Of a stretch of 64,000 nucleotides of DNA, positions 22,901 through 34,656 are shown piece after piece (position 1 is the first letter of the stretch; each line of letters begins with the position of its first letter). Position numbers and translations under genes: made by a program. The stretch comes from Phytophthora quininea (Eukaryota > Oomycota > Peronosporomycetes > Peronosporales > Peronosporaceae): NCBI GenBank assembly GCA_011947345.1, contig JAAVTG010000248.1, forward strand, positions 62,001-126,000. The letters run 5' to 3'. Under the pieces are notes generated by a model. It was given only the letters and a program-made list of their open reading frames with translations, was not told the DNA's origin and searched no databases.

Positions 22901-25900
22901 GCTGGCTTCTGCGAGTTCTCCCGAGACGTCCTCTATTTGGCTTCTTGAGCGCGAGATTATGCATTGGCTAACGTTGGGCCCCTTTACTCGCAGCGACGTC
23001 ATTATGCGGACGGATATGAAGTTGGTGGAGCAGATTAAACAGCTACCAGATCACGAGTGGGCTGAGTTAGAAGAGGAAGAGATCTTGACTCATGTTTTGG
23101 AGAAGGTTGGTGTGTATGATGATCCTAGCAATTCCAACGTCAACGGGCCTCGCACTACTAGGAGTGGCAGCTTGCTTGGCTATGGATTGAAGATGAGCGG
23201 GTCTTGGAAATTAAAGCCGGAGCTGTGGTCTCGAGTTTCGCCTCTATTCGAGTGCTTTACACCATCCGAGGCGCAGCAATGTGAACAAAATATCCGTAAA
23301 TACGGCCCAAAGTCCGATGGAGGGATACCAATGCTACCACGACCGCAGGACGAGGGGCTTGATGGGATGAATATGCACATCGTACTCGCCGAGACGATGT
23401 TAAACTCCTCGTATATGGTCAGTGTGCTGCTGGCCATATTTAACAAGTGTAAGCGCGATACGATTGCACACGAGAAGAGTCAAAGCGAGGACCGGGATGC
23501 GGCGACAAACGAAAACTTGTTGCTTGCAGCATTACACTGCTTGTATGTTGCTGTGGCAATTCTACCAAAGCCTGCCCAAGAGCAGGCACAAAGCCACGTA
23601 GCAGGGAATGAGTACAAAATCGAGGGAATCTTGACGATATCGGGCCCTGCTTTGATGAAGAGAGCAGTCTCTTTGCCAAACTCCCCGTCGAAATACCGCT
23701 ACTAGACCACGACAGCGTACTGTCACTGTTGCTGTACTTTTCGGAAAAGGATTGCGCGATGGAAGACTCGAAACCAGTAGTGAATTTGATTCTACGACAA
23801 GTGTGCGAGAAATCGTCAACCTGTGCACAGTATCTCGACGCCAAGAGACTTCAACTCGAAGAAGAGCAGGCAAATGTCATGCAGGTGAATACTAATAATG
23901 ATTCCGCCGACAGCAGTGACGACCAAGGAAACAACCAGGACAAACCTTCAGAGCTCAGTGCCAAGGAAATGATGCGGCAGCGACAGCAGCAAATACTGGA
24001 AAAATGCGGTCCCAGCAAATGCAGTTTCTGTCCGCTAATAGTGACGCTCTACAGGATGACTCTATCGAGAACACATGCTATGCCACAGAAGAGGACACTG
24101 CAGACATCAACGCAGAGAGCGACAGCTACGATGAAGAAGAAGGTTCAGACGAGGACTTGGACGAGCACGAAGAAGAGGAAGACGAGTGGGGATTCCCTAC
24201 AGGACAAGTAGATGTGCGTTTGTATCTAGACCACATCTCGTCGGCGATTGCTCAGATGCGAGAAAAGCAGCGCAAAGAGCAAAGACGTCGCCGAAGACGA
24301 AGTACGCGAAGCTCGTCGATCGTGATGGAGAACAATGCGAGAGGTCACTCAGCATCCATCAGTTGCGACAACGATTTGTCGGACGAGCACTCCGTTCCAG
24401 CGGAAGAGTGTGGCTTGTGTCGTTTACCATGCGATCCGCGCTCCCGTGACTCAACATTTGGTTTTGTTGGGATGATTCTGCCCACGAATATGTCACAAAA
24501 GTTCGCAGGCAAGTTGTCGACACCGCTGGATTCGGATGTCGCTCGGGCTCCTTCGTCGCGACTGCCTTCGCTACGCGTATTGAAGCCTGGAACGACGAAT
24601 GCCATGCGCATGCAGCTCGCGGACTGTGTGATCTGGAGCTGTGGCCATGCGATCCACCATTCCTGTCTGAAAGCATATCTGACGTCTCTGTGGAAACAGA
24701 AACACGGGCGCAACCCATTGGACATGGCCAGTGGCGAGGATCGGCTGCTAAGTGAACGCGACATGGAGTTCGTGTGCCCCATTTGCCGTCGACTTTCTAA
24801 TTGCCTGGTCCCTCGCGTTTCTCTAGCTGAACTGAGGGCTCAAGCGAAGACAAGTGAGTTCATGAGCGTAGACTGTTATTCGGATGAAGAAGAGGAGTCG
24901 AAAGACGATGGCCAAGACCCCCTGGCCTTCTTGCAATGGCTCGACACTCAAATGAGTTATCGAGACGACTCTCCTGTCGTCAAGCGGCGTCGCTCTCGGA
25001 CTCAGTCGAGTTTGCGTCTCCGGCGGCGCTTGCTGTCGTCGGCTTCGAGGTCTTCGTTGTCGCCCGGGTCGCGATCCTCAGTAGGCTCTTTGCTGTCTCA
25101 CTGCGAGCAAGAACCTGCCGAACAGGACGTGAGTGTTGAGCGTGAGATCGGCGCTTTCTGCCACGAGATTGTTCTGCGATCTGTGCGGGCCCAATTGTAC
25201 TTGCCGACGCTTCTCTCCAGCTCCATCCACGATGAAAACAGTTTGGATTTAGAAATGCAGCAACTGAGTTCAGAGTGCGGAGCCCAAACGCCAGCTTGGC
25301 AACTGCTGCTGCATTGTCTGGAGGTGCAGCTGCGGGTGGTTGCACGGGAGAAAATGCTGATGCAAACGGACATTGTGGATCCCTTGCAGCTCCGCTCGAT
25401 GCGCCAACTGGCTGAAGTGACGGCTGCCGCAGTAGCCTTTTCGACCCCAAGCTCTTTGGCTTGGACGGTGGTTGAGGCCCCTGCAGATAAGCAATTTGAG
25501 AGTGTTATGGCGCGATTGAACGGCCTCTTATTCGGGCAGCAGGTTCTTTTCGAGGAGGAGGAGGATGGTGCCAACTTGACATTAAGTGGGGATCCTCCTA
25601 CCAGCGACTGCCATGAGGTGACGGACGCTGCTTTGTTCAGTACACCAATGCTGTTCCATCCCCAACTCTTGACGTGCTTCGCGATGCGGATCATGTGGCG
25701 TCAGAGCATTGCCACACCCAACTCGGATGTAGCAGCAGACCAACTCCTTACGGAAGCCTTCTTCTCGGCTCGAGTATTGGTCACAGCTCAGATATTGCAG
25801 GCACTTGTGTATCTGCGTCTGCAGGCTAAGTCATCGCCAAACGAAGCAGAACGCGATGGGATGCTGCAACCAGAAGAAGTTGGCGATTTTGAAGAGGTCG

Positions 25901-26948
25901 AGTCACTGCGCGATGCATCTGCGTGGATTTCCTTAGTACTGTCGAGGTCTCGCATTTTGGACCCGAAATCCAGCGACTATGCGACCAAGGGATGGAACCC
26001 AGCGGCTGTGGAGGAGCAAGTCAGCGCGTTGTGCCTCCCCTGGCGCAGCAGATGCTTCTCTTGATGGACGTTGTATTGGCGATCCCACATTATGACGATC
26101 ACAACCTCAGCGACACCAGCGCCAGCTCTTGCCATGCCAATTCCGAGTCCTGCGCTGTATGCGATGGCTTGTTTCCAACGTCAGCGTCGTCTGCAACGCC
26201 ATCAGCATCAGCATTGCTGGATAAGTGCTTGCGTAGACTCCACCTGCCGCCTCTGCGACTCTTTTTCCATCGACAAATGTTCCCGTCAAGCCAGCGCGTT
26301 CTGTGCCAGCTCTGGGGCGCCCAACTCGAAGCAAAGGCTGCTGTCTCGAGACAACAAGCCCGTGCGAAGGCGTTAGCTCTCGGCGGATCTCCAATTTCGA
26401 CAAAGACGTTCCCACTGCAGCGCCAAGTCCTTTCGCTGTCGTCGCAAGCGGTTGCGCTCAGCTCTGCGGGCGGAAAGTCTCGACTGCTAATCGAGCTGCC
26501 TCGGGTCTACATGGATCTGTTCATCCGGTACAATGAGAAACCTACAGGCCTGTGCCATCAGTGCGCGCAAGTTCCGCAGCACCCAGGCCTGTGTCTTTTC
26601 TGTGGAGAAGTCTTATGCTGCTTCTCCCCATGCTGCGAAGCGAAAGAGGGCGGCGGCGTGGGTGAGTGCACACAGCACGCCCAGCGCTGCGGCCTAGGTC
26701 TCGGCGCGTTCTTGCTCCTGCGCGCATGTACGGTGATCCTGTTCCTGGGGAATGAAAGACGATGCGTGTGGGGCAGTCTCTACGTCGACAAGAATGGCGA
26801 GGAGGATCCGTACTTGCGTCGTGGCAAGACTTTATATCTAGACCCCAGTCGACGCTTAGCTCTCGAGACGCTGTTGATCTCCCACAGCTTCTCGCAAAAC
26901 ACGTCAATCCTACAGAACACCTCACGGCGAGACGGCCGTCGGTATTGA
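19936..26948 (+). CDS. UBR-box E3 ubiquitin ligase (UBR1/UBR2-like N-recognin), many 1-base indels
   Basis: N-degron pathway ligase. A UBR-box zinc finger (about 20418-20625; CEEVWHGDHMAYRCRTCG, then CCDCGD, and after correcting one missing base AWKPEGFCKKH) would bind destabilising N-termini. A long helical middle contains the conserved block WVRNGGVMLQQLIHYHS (about 22580). A RING-type finger follows (about 24405-24800; CGLC, CGHAIHHSC, CPIC). A C-terminal UBR autoinhibitory domain closes the protein (about 26490-26948; LPRVYMDLF, Cys-rich block, LYVDKNGEEDPYLRRGK). The protein is distributed over all three frames, with shifts near 19995 (CCCCC), 20060, 20590, 22100, 22555, 22720 (TTTTT), 23655, 24002 (AAAAA) and 26030. 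Domain order and conservation across every break favour sequence errors over decay. The start is set at the ATG opening MAKTGETERVQLD. Confidence 0.8.
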
Positions 26949-27220
26949 GCTACAGTGCATGCATGTTCCGATAACTAAAATGTATTTGTACTACGAAGTC
27001 TCGCCATCGCTGCGTGAGCTGATCCTGATGGATTTGCGGCACTGAAGACGAATCTCGCTGTTCGGACCAGGAAGCCTGGACCCCATGGCCTTGTGAATGC
27101 AAGACACCTTTGAAGGGCACGGTTGTTACTGCGGTCAGTTTCAGCGTCTCGTCTTAAGACCCGCATGGTCTTCCGAGGTGGCCCTTGCTGATCGGGAATC
27201 TGCGCGGGGATTAAAACAAC

Positions 27221-28382
27221 ATGAACCAACGTTTTCGGCGAAGACCTGGCAACATGCTCAGTTCGAATTCTGCCCGCTCACGCGCACGTCACGCTCGACA
27301 AGTATCTGACAAGCCCCCACGGGTCTCCATCCTCATGGTCTCTATCGCAGCGATCGTTGTTGCTGCTGTAGCAGCCTTTTGGTGTCTTCAACATCGGAGG
27401 CTGCCTTCGCAGCTTGTGCTGAGGCTCCGTCCAACCCCCAAGACCGCCGCACGAGCACGTCCCAGCTCAAGGTGACGACATTCAATGCGGCGTTCCTGTT
27501 CCTTGAACTGTGTCCCACCAGCTCTCGTGTCCTGGAGAAGACTGTCCGTGGACGACTGCAGCAGAAGCTCAAAGTCACGTGACGCAGATCGCGTCTGTGA
27601 TTAAAGACCTGGACGCCGATATTATCCAGATCAATGAAGTGGAGGACTGCACAGTGCTGGAAGCTGTCATCACGCAGCTGGAAGCACTCGGGGACTCGAC
27701 GTACAAGCCTTACCTTGTGAGGGGTACCGATACCTCGACGGGCCAGAACTCGGCCTTGTTGACACGCATTGACCCCGTCGTGGATTTGCAGCGCACTGAG
27801 ACTCGAGCTGCGATCCCAGTGAGCGGATCGACATGCCCGACTGCCAGCGGATATTCGAGTTCGAAAGGCGTGTCCAAGCATTTCTACACGACCTTCAACG
27901 TGACTGGCTTCTCCAAGCCCCTTACTCTCGTTGGGGCTCATTTTCTAGCTAACCCAGAAAACAAGGCGCGCTGCTTTGAGCGTGAGGCGCAGGCGACGGT
28001 TCTTGCTGGTTTAGCAAACGATGCTGTGGGCGATGACCACCACGCGATCATTACCGGAGACCTGAACGACTGGTCTGCAGCCGTGCTGGACAAGAATTCC
28101 AACGCCCCCATCAGTGCTGTCCTCGCCATCCTGGCCGGTGACAATTTCATCGAGGTGGCTAGTAAGGTTTCCCAGTCCGATCGCTACACCGAGTGGTACG
28201 ACGAAGACAATGACTGCGTGTACGAGACGACGGAGGTGAGCAGTCTGGATCACATCTTGGTGTCGAAGTCATTGTCGTCGGCGCTCACGAGTGTCTCGTT
28301 CAACCACGACTTGTACACAGCGTCCTGCAGCGGCTATAACAGCGATCACTATCCGGTCTCAATTGTGCTGAGCAAAGCGTGA
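27221..28382 (+). CDS. Endonuclease/exonuclease/phosphatase (EEP) domain protein, membrane-anchored
   Basis: The N-terminus has basic residues and then one hydrophobic segment (about 27335-27385), a type II anchor or signal anchor. The EEP metal-dependent hydrolase fold follows, with the expected motifs in order: TTFNAAF, the metal-binding QINEVED (about 27630), GDLND (about 28060), SLDHILVS (about 28245) and the C-terminal SDHYPV (about 28345). Substrate is unknown; the superfamily includes nucleases, sphingomyelinases and inositol phosphatases. The frame shifts twice between 27440 and 27560, either indels or a short unrecognised intron. An almost identical 287-bp piece (27869-28155) is found inside the DGAT2 insertion at 40441. 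Confidence 0.72.
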
Positions 28383-28497
28383 AAGAACAGTTTTAGTTGA
28401 CGTGAACAAAACGTTGCTAGGTAGTGATGAATGGAGGACACCAGTACTAAGCCGTCATGTTTTAATTTGTACGCGCAGCAATCGGCTTCTCACTCCG

Positions 28498-29276
28498 CGA
28501 CCGATCTCAAACGCATTACCGCTCGTATCAAAACCCGTGAGAAAGCACTTAATCCCTGGGTCGAGCGCCACAGTTGTATTCGTCGCTGGGTGTGTCTGCG
28601 GACCGACTTGGCTTGGGATGCAAGCATTCCAGAAGCCTTGTTCGTTCGTGATCGTTACAGCGCCATCAATTGACGGCACCCTATTAGAGAGAACACGAAT
28701 GCCGGCTATCCCTGCGATGGACAGCCAAGTCTCACCGTCTCGAGCGCCACTAGAGCAATGCAGCGCGCTGCAAGTTATTGGGAAGTAGCGTTTTTGCTTC
28801 GTGGTAATGAAATGCATCTCGAAACGGCGGATGTTTCCTCTGGAGATATTGGTGAATGCTGCCTTCACGGCACCAGCCAGCCTCCGCATCGTGTTGGACC
28901 GGTAGTCATAGGGAGTCTCGTGTGCCCATGGTGGAGGCGGTCCTTGATTTTCGGGGTAGGAGCGGTCGTTTTGTGTGGTACGAGTGACATACAAGTTTGC
29001 TAGTCTGTAGCTGCTGGCGGAACCGGTTGCTCGGAAGTGTGCAACCCCTTGGTTATACGTCCACCGGCAGGTTCCCATGAAGCGTCTTAAGGCATGGACT
29101 TGGGCTCGATTCAGCATCAGACGCACCTTCCGAGTCGTCATATGCGTTTTGCCGTGCATCTTCATTGCTTTAGCAGTCCAGGATCTAGCGCAGCGGTAGC
29201 TAGTAGTTTGCTTGTCGGGGGAGGGGAGGGGGTGAACGATGCTCTCTTCATGATCGAGAACCAGGAGGTGAAGCAT
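28498..29276 (-). pseudogene. Fanzor (TnpB-like RNA-guided nuclease), 3'-truncated
   Basis: It carries the TnpB/Fanzor N-terminal region (KVRLMLNRAQVHALRRF, GTCRWTYNQGVAHF), the middle wedge-like region (YRSNTMRRLAGAVKAAF), and the RuvC-I motif VALDPGIKCFLTGFD. Immediately after FEIGRG the sequence leaves the homology and soon stops. RuvC-II, the zinc finger and RuvC-III are absent, so no nuclease can be made from this copy. The likely start is the Met at about 29165. It is almost identical to copy 2 over the shared part. Confidence 0.82.
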
Positions 29277-29935
29277 ACAAGCCGTGCCAGCGGCCGCTCC
29301 GATGCGAGTGCTTCGACGTATTCGTTGCCAAATACTTGATTTATCTTGCGTCTAGAGTATGGCCCCAGTTTGTCCAGTAGAGGACGGTACTGGTGATGTG
29401 CCGTCCGAAGAAGCAGCGCCAGCAGCTCCGCCATAATCCGACGAACCTATGCGGTGTTGATCTTCTCGAACTTCGTCTTTGGGCTGCAGGCGACCAGCTC
29501 GTCCAGCAGATCCGACATTGTGGCGGTCAGCGGGCCCCGGCACAGCTTGAACGCAGTCCATGCCAGCTTCCATAGCCGACCGGCTAAGAAGCCACGAAGA
29601 CGGAGACACACGCGCTCATCGCTGCTGTGAATGAATAGAAGACTGCGAAGAGAGACCCAGCGGCGCTTTGAACTCGTCGCCTGAACCAGACGTGGAGAGG
29701 TGTGGAGGCTGTGCGCTGGCGCTTGCTGGAGATGGGAGTTGGATGTGGCGATCGCTCACGCTTGCGTCGCGACCTAACAACCGTCGGGGAGGAATGGCGA
29801 GAAGACAGCTACCAGGAGAATGCGACGCATTCGATGCACCCACAAAGGGCATGAGGAAGAGCAATCCTTTTTACGAAGAAGAACACACCAACTAAAAGTT
29901 TCTCGTCGCACTTGGTGTGGAGATTTCAGTAAAAT
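28498..29935 (-). mobile_element. Truncated Fanzor element, copy 1
   Basis: Near-identical in inverse orientation to 40772-42212. The outer end (about 29933, TGAAATCTCCACACCAAG) is shared with copy 2. The inner end breaks off at about 28498 in the codons following the first RuvC motif, so the whole 3' half and the hairpin region are missing. Its left flank is the 3' end of the EEP gene. Confidence 0.82.
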
Positions 29936-30013
29936 GTCAACCAGCAACAACAAGAACAACAACAAGCAGATGATTGTTAGACGGAATTTGCAGGACAATG
30001 GCAACGAGGGATT

Positions 30014-33000
30014 TTAACCCTTCGAGAGCGGAGCGAAAATTTTGCGCCTGTCGGCCTAATTATCGTGTCCCAAAGGGTAAGGTTTTTCTTACTAAAATCA
30101 AGATAAACCTTAACATGTCCTGGCACAAAGCTCATGCAAACCCCCATCCCTCGATAGAGTCGCCAGCGTTATCGTGTCTCGACAATCTTATCGAGTCCGA
30201 AAAGCTGGAGGAAAGACATGACAAGGCAGCTTATCGTGTCAGCGCTGGACAAAGAAAGTCGGGGTGATATAGAGACCAGTCCTAGCACGTGAAAGAGACA
30301 TGGATATTTTTGTCGATATTTAGAGAGGCAGATCAGCCGATCAATATCATACTAAAACCAAGTCAAACTATCGGCTCGTCTTGCCATCAACGTATGAGTG
30401 GTTGCCTTCTAATCACGGATTGCCGGTCGGTGCATCCAATCGCGGGCGCTGTCGCCGAGGCATCGCTTCGTCGTCTGGCGCTCCCTCCTCGCCATCCTCG
30501 GTTCTCCGCACACGCAATTTTCTCTTCCCACGACTTGGCTTCAGGGTCCCGTTCCTCCAGCACTTGTGCCAGATCTCGAAACAGGTACGGGCTTGTCCGT
30601 CGTACGAGTACTTCACCTTATTGCACAAGTAGACGGGAGATGTCTTGGTGTCGCCAGTGTTCTTATCGACGGGTTGAATTCGCAGGTGCTGCACTGGTAG
30701 GACGTATCGCCGCCCGTAACTTTGTCCTTGAGCAAGGAGCACACTTTGCATGCGCGCTGGCGTGCTTTTGTGCTGCCGGCAGTATTCCCCTGACGCTTGG
30801 CTGCAGTCTTGATGGGCATGTGTGTTGCTGGGGTTCTGGAACGCTGCTTGGACGGCGTCAGGTTATGACCGCGTGTGCGCAGCAGTTCTTCCCAATCCGA
30901 ATTGCTCAGCTGACACAGCTCCAGGTGTAACTGCTTTAGAAAAGCAATGTGTGATACTTTGGCCTTGTTTGCGGCAATACGTGCTCTGTTGAACACGATG
31001 AAGGAGTTGACAATGGCTAGATCAACCAAGCCCAAGAAGAGGCTCTTGTAGTATTTTTTGAACCGCACGGATTGCTGCAGAGAGTATCTATTCGTAACAT
31101 GTACAATACAGGATTAGATATCGTCACGTCATGTATCATACACGATAATAAACTTACCGCTGAAGTCGAAGTTGATCGTGAACATCGACACCTCCCATGT
31201 ATGTCTGGTAGTCTTTCACCAGTTTTGGGCAAGCGACTTCTTCTTGCTGGCCGCTCCTTGCGCGTCGCACGATGCGGTCCCACTCCACACTTCCTCCCGT
31301 AGAGAGCAGGTAAACTGGACGATTATCCCACCACTTCAGGACTCTCATGTTTGACACCAACGTTGAATCAGCGAACGAAAACGTTCCCCGGTCAACACTT
31401 TCTGGTCGTGACGACTGCTTTGGCTGTCGTTTTCCTTTGGTCTTCTTGGGGACGACGCTGGAACTCAACCCGTTTCGTGATGCCATCACCGTGCCGATGC
31501 TGTAGAAGCCCATCGTCAACAACTGCATTGCAAGGGGCACAGACGTATAAAATCGGTCAAAAATGACGAGCCTCTTCTCCGTAAAGAGGGCTTCTCCAAA
31601 AGCTGCTTTCAGGTTGCGGACAACAGCAGCTGGACCAGTTTTTTCATCCCGTGCAGGTAAGCCATTCACGCTTTAAGCTTTACCCAAATACACTTCAAAG
31701 CTGTATCGTACACGATTTCAAAATATCAACAAGGTATTAGACACGATAACTGACTTGGAAATTGAAAAAAAGCGAGCCCGAAGACTCGCTCATTCACGTA
31801 CCGAATACAGTACGCTGACTCGGAGCAGCAAAGCATGAACAATTTGGTGCCGTATTTGTGCGGCTTGTCCTTGATGTAGACTCGCATTCGGTTGAAAGAA
31901 GATCTCGAGGGTAAAATTGCTTCGTCAAACGCCATGATAGGTGGGGGCGTGTAGCCGGCACGGAAGGTCTTCTGTAGCACCTCCACAACGGGACGGAGCT
32001 TCCACGCTCTGTCGATAGCAGCTCGGGGTCAGAGTTGCTGCTAAAGTGCAGATTCCGGGTGATGTGCTTGAACCTGTCACGCGCCATGAAGCGTCCGAAG
32101 CAGCCTCTAGGGATACCCCTCGTCGGTGGTCTTCCAATGATGAGAGAATTTTTCCTTGTTCGGCGCTATGGCGCGAGCCACGAGCAATCCTACGACGACA
32201 CACACGTCTCTACCGGTAATGGAAGGCAACTTGGTAAGACATCGCCTGATTTCTCTCTTCGCTTGACGGCGGTATGATGGCTTCTTTCGCTCACGAGCGA
32301 CTTGGCGAGAATACTGACCTTCAACACGTTCTTCCAGCTTCTCCAAAAGTAAGCGTCGCCGGCCTCTGCAATGTCTTCCCAAAGCTGAGGACCCATGAAG
32401 AAAAACAGAGCACACGCTGGCGTCGATGCTGCAGCAATAGCTTCGGCGGTCGGCCCATAGTCACCACTAAATAGGCCAGGGTAATTACTCAGCAAATCGC
32501 CTCGAGGGCGTGCCTCAAATGGGCCCTCCATATATGGATACGGCTCTCGATGACATGCGTCCGTCCAACCAGAATCTGCCATTGCTTTCAGAACCTCAGT
32601 GCTTGCTTGACGACTAAATCTATTCACCGTGATGCCCTCAATACCTCCCATGGCAGCAAGAAGGTTCTCATCGAATTGCACATCCGGCGGAGCGACATCA
32701 ATCTCGTCCTCCAGCATCCCAGGTCCCGCGGCGTCACCGTCTCCATCGCTGTCATCACACCCATCGTCATTTTCCCCATCCGATTCCAGTGCTACATAGT
32801 CGTCAGAACTGTCATCCTTCGTAATGTTGATATCTACATCACAAGTGCAGGATACATGTTAGCACCTGATATCTGGTATCGTTATCAAGTATAGTACATA
32901 ATATCTTACCCAACATGTCCGAGTTGTCGACGGTATAGTCGCTTGTGCCTACATCGGCTGGCACGTCTTCCGAATCACTGCTGTCTGCTGAATCCACGAT

Positions 33001-34170
33001 GTTCGGCAATGTTTGACAGAGCTGATCGCCCGCACCGTCATTGTCTGACGCAATATGGGGAGATGTTGGGCACAGTTGTTCAGGAGCCTCGCTCTCACTG
33101 TCCGAAGCAGCATCAGCAAACTCCGAGCTCAAGTTGCGCTGTTCTTCGGGAGCACTTTCGTCACCTATAACAATACATAAACCACTGTTACTACCAGGCC
33201 TACTTCAATCCTTTGTTCCAAGAATCTGTACCTGTCAAACGCTCCGGCGGTACTGCATGAATTGAAGTTTGTGTAGAACCAACACCTAAACATGTACAAT
33301 ACATGATATACAGCAACGTTAGACTGTATAGAACACGATAGAAGAAACCAGAAGCTTTACCTCGCTGTGCGGGTCGGCTTGACGCTTGTGCACGTGGAGG
33401 CGCTACACTCGAGTCTGTTGCTGAGTTGTCGTATGCTGTATCTGCTCCTGGATACACGATACAATATATCAATCGGTTCTTAGCCTGTATCGGACACGAT
33501 TCCAACTCAGGCATAGTTACCAGCCGTCTCATCCGCCTGCTTCCGCTGCTTGGAGCCCTGCAGAGCCCTCGCTATTGCCTTCCCTCGCTTGACGTCGGCT
33601 ACACCAATACAGATGATTAGAATCAAGGCGATCTTGCCCAAGAGCGACCATACCTTTGCGAGCTCGTCCAAATGCACCATCAGCTCCTCCGGTCCTACGA
33701 AGAAGTCCACGCCGCGCTTGTCCTTCTTTGTTTTCCCCGGGCGCAGGTATGTGTGCTCCAGTTCCAGGCCGGTCGGCCTCTTGGACGTCCATCCTTCTTT
33801 TAGTAGCTCGACCCACCGCTGTCGAAAGCCCGACATCGCAGGACTTCTCCTCAACGGCGAAAAATCTGAACTGGCACCCCAACGAGTGGCGTGCGTGGAG
33901 AACCTTCGATCTTGAATGACGGGAGGGGTGATAAGTTTCCCGCAACCTTTGCTATCTAATATTTCGGAAATCAAAGCAACCTTGTCCCATGCACACTGTG
34001 CGACCTTTTTGTGGGTAAGTTCCTGTCTACACTCACGCCCCCTTCCCTAGATGACTAAAAATTGTATACCCCAATACAAAACTCAAGTATAAATTCCTTA
34101 TCGTGTCTAATACAGGATAAGCTTTTCGTGGTATCGTGTCTAATACAGGCTCTCGCTCTCGAAGGGTTAA
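30014..34170. mobile_element. Complete piggyBac-type transposon with TTAA target duplication
   Basis: The element spans 30018-34166. It is bounded by TTAA at 30014-30017 and 34167-34170 and by 13-bp perfect terminal inverted repeats (CCCTTCGAGAGCG at the left; its complement at the right). TTAA duplication and CCC ends are diagnostic of piggyBac. The transposase is on the minus strand. Subterminal regions carry repeats of ATCGTGTC (left near 30060, 30172 and 30231; right at 34100 and 34133). The intact ends and target duplication imply fairly recent insertion. Confidence 0.9.
30413..33836 (-). pseudogene. piggyBac transposase, multi-exon, one nonsense codon
   Basis: Exon 1 (33836-33654, MSGFRQRWVELL) is followed by several short GT-AG exons encoding an acidic N-terminal region, then the DDE core. 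The three catalytic Asp residues are all visible: MAFDEAIL (about 31925), FDRFYTSVPL (about 31555), and GGVDVHDQL (about 31170). The C-terminus has a Cys-rich finger (CKVCSLL, then QCSTC, then TCFEIWHKC, about 30740-30560) of the type piggyBac proteins use to bind their ends. Two features argue against activity: an in-frame TAA at about 31671, just after FEVYLGKA, and frame changes near 32100-32200. The introns share a motif with the element ends (see findings). Confidence 0.78.
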
Positions 34171-34656
34171 ACTAATTGCTTCAGTGCTAATGGTGCTTCC
34201 GTGCCCTGCGATGCAATGCTATTACAGAGATACAAATCAGTTGACCCCGACGCCGTTTTGCGGTTGTTTGCTATAAGCTGGGGGACTGCGACGCTCTTTC
34301 ACAGACCGTGAAGGTCTCTACAACCTCTTCGACGCTCTGATGAGCACGCCACTAGCCGGTATGCTTTGCTTCGTTTTGTTGATGTCTAGAAGTTTGCGGA
34401 GCATTTGAGTTCAGCTTCTCCACTAGAGCAGTCATCCCAGTGGACTCTAGACACCGTTGGGGGCACTATCAAGGCCGTTGAAAGTCACGACGCCGGCACC
34501 AACTGCTCGCTGCTCAAACTTTGCCATGATGCCACGCACGGTTGCAGTTCTTGCCGCATCTACGTGTTCGATAGTTTTCATTGCTACTTCCAGCAACGCC
34601 TTGACGTCTCGTCAAATGGCTACGTGCGGCGGTACCCCAGACGATTGCTAGTGTCG
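34171..34656. other. Flank between piggyBac and Crypton remnant
   Basis: About 490 bp. An open frame at 34405-34689 (plus) encodes a Cys-containing sequence that I do not recognise. It may be a fragment of an older gene into which the transposons inserted. Confidence 0.3.

Noticed and set aside
30014..34170. Reassigned stop codon explaining the TAA in the piggyBac transposase
   Set aside because: All other genes here use TAA, TAG and TGA as stops, so a mutation or sequence error is simpler.
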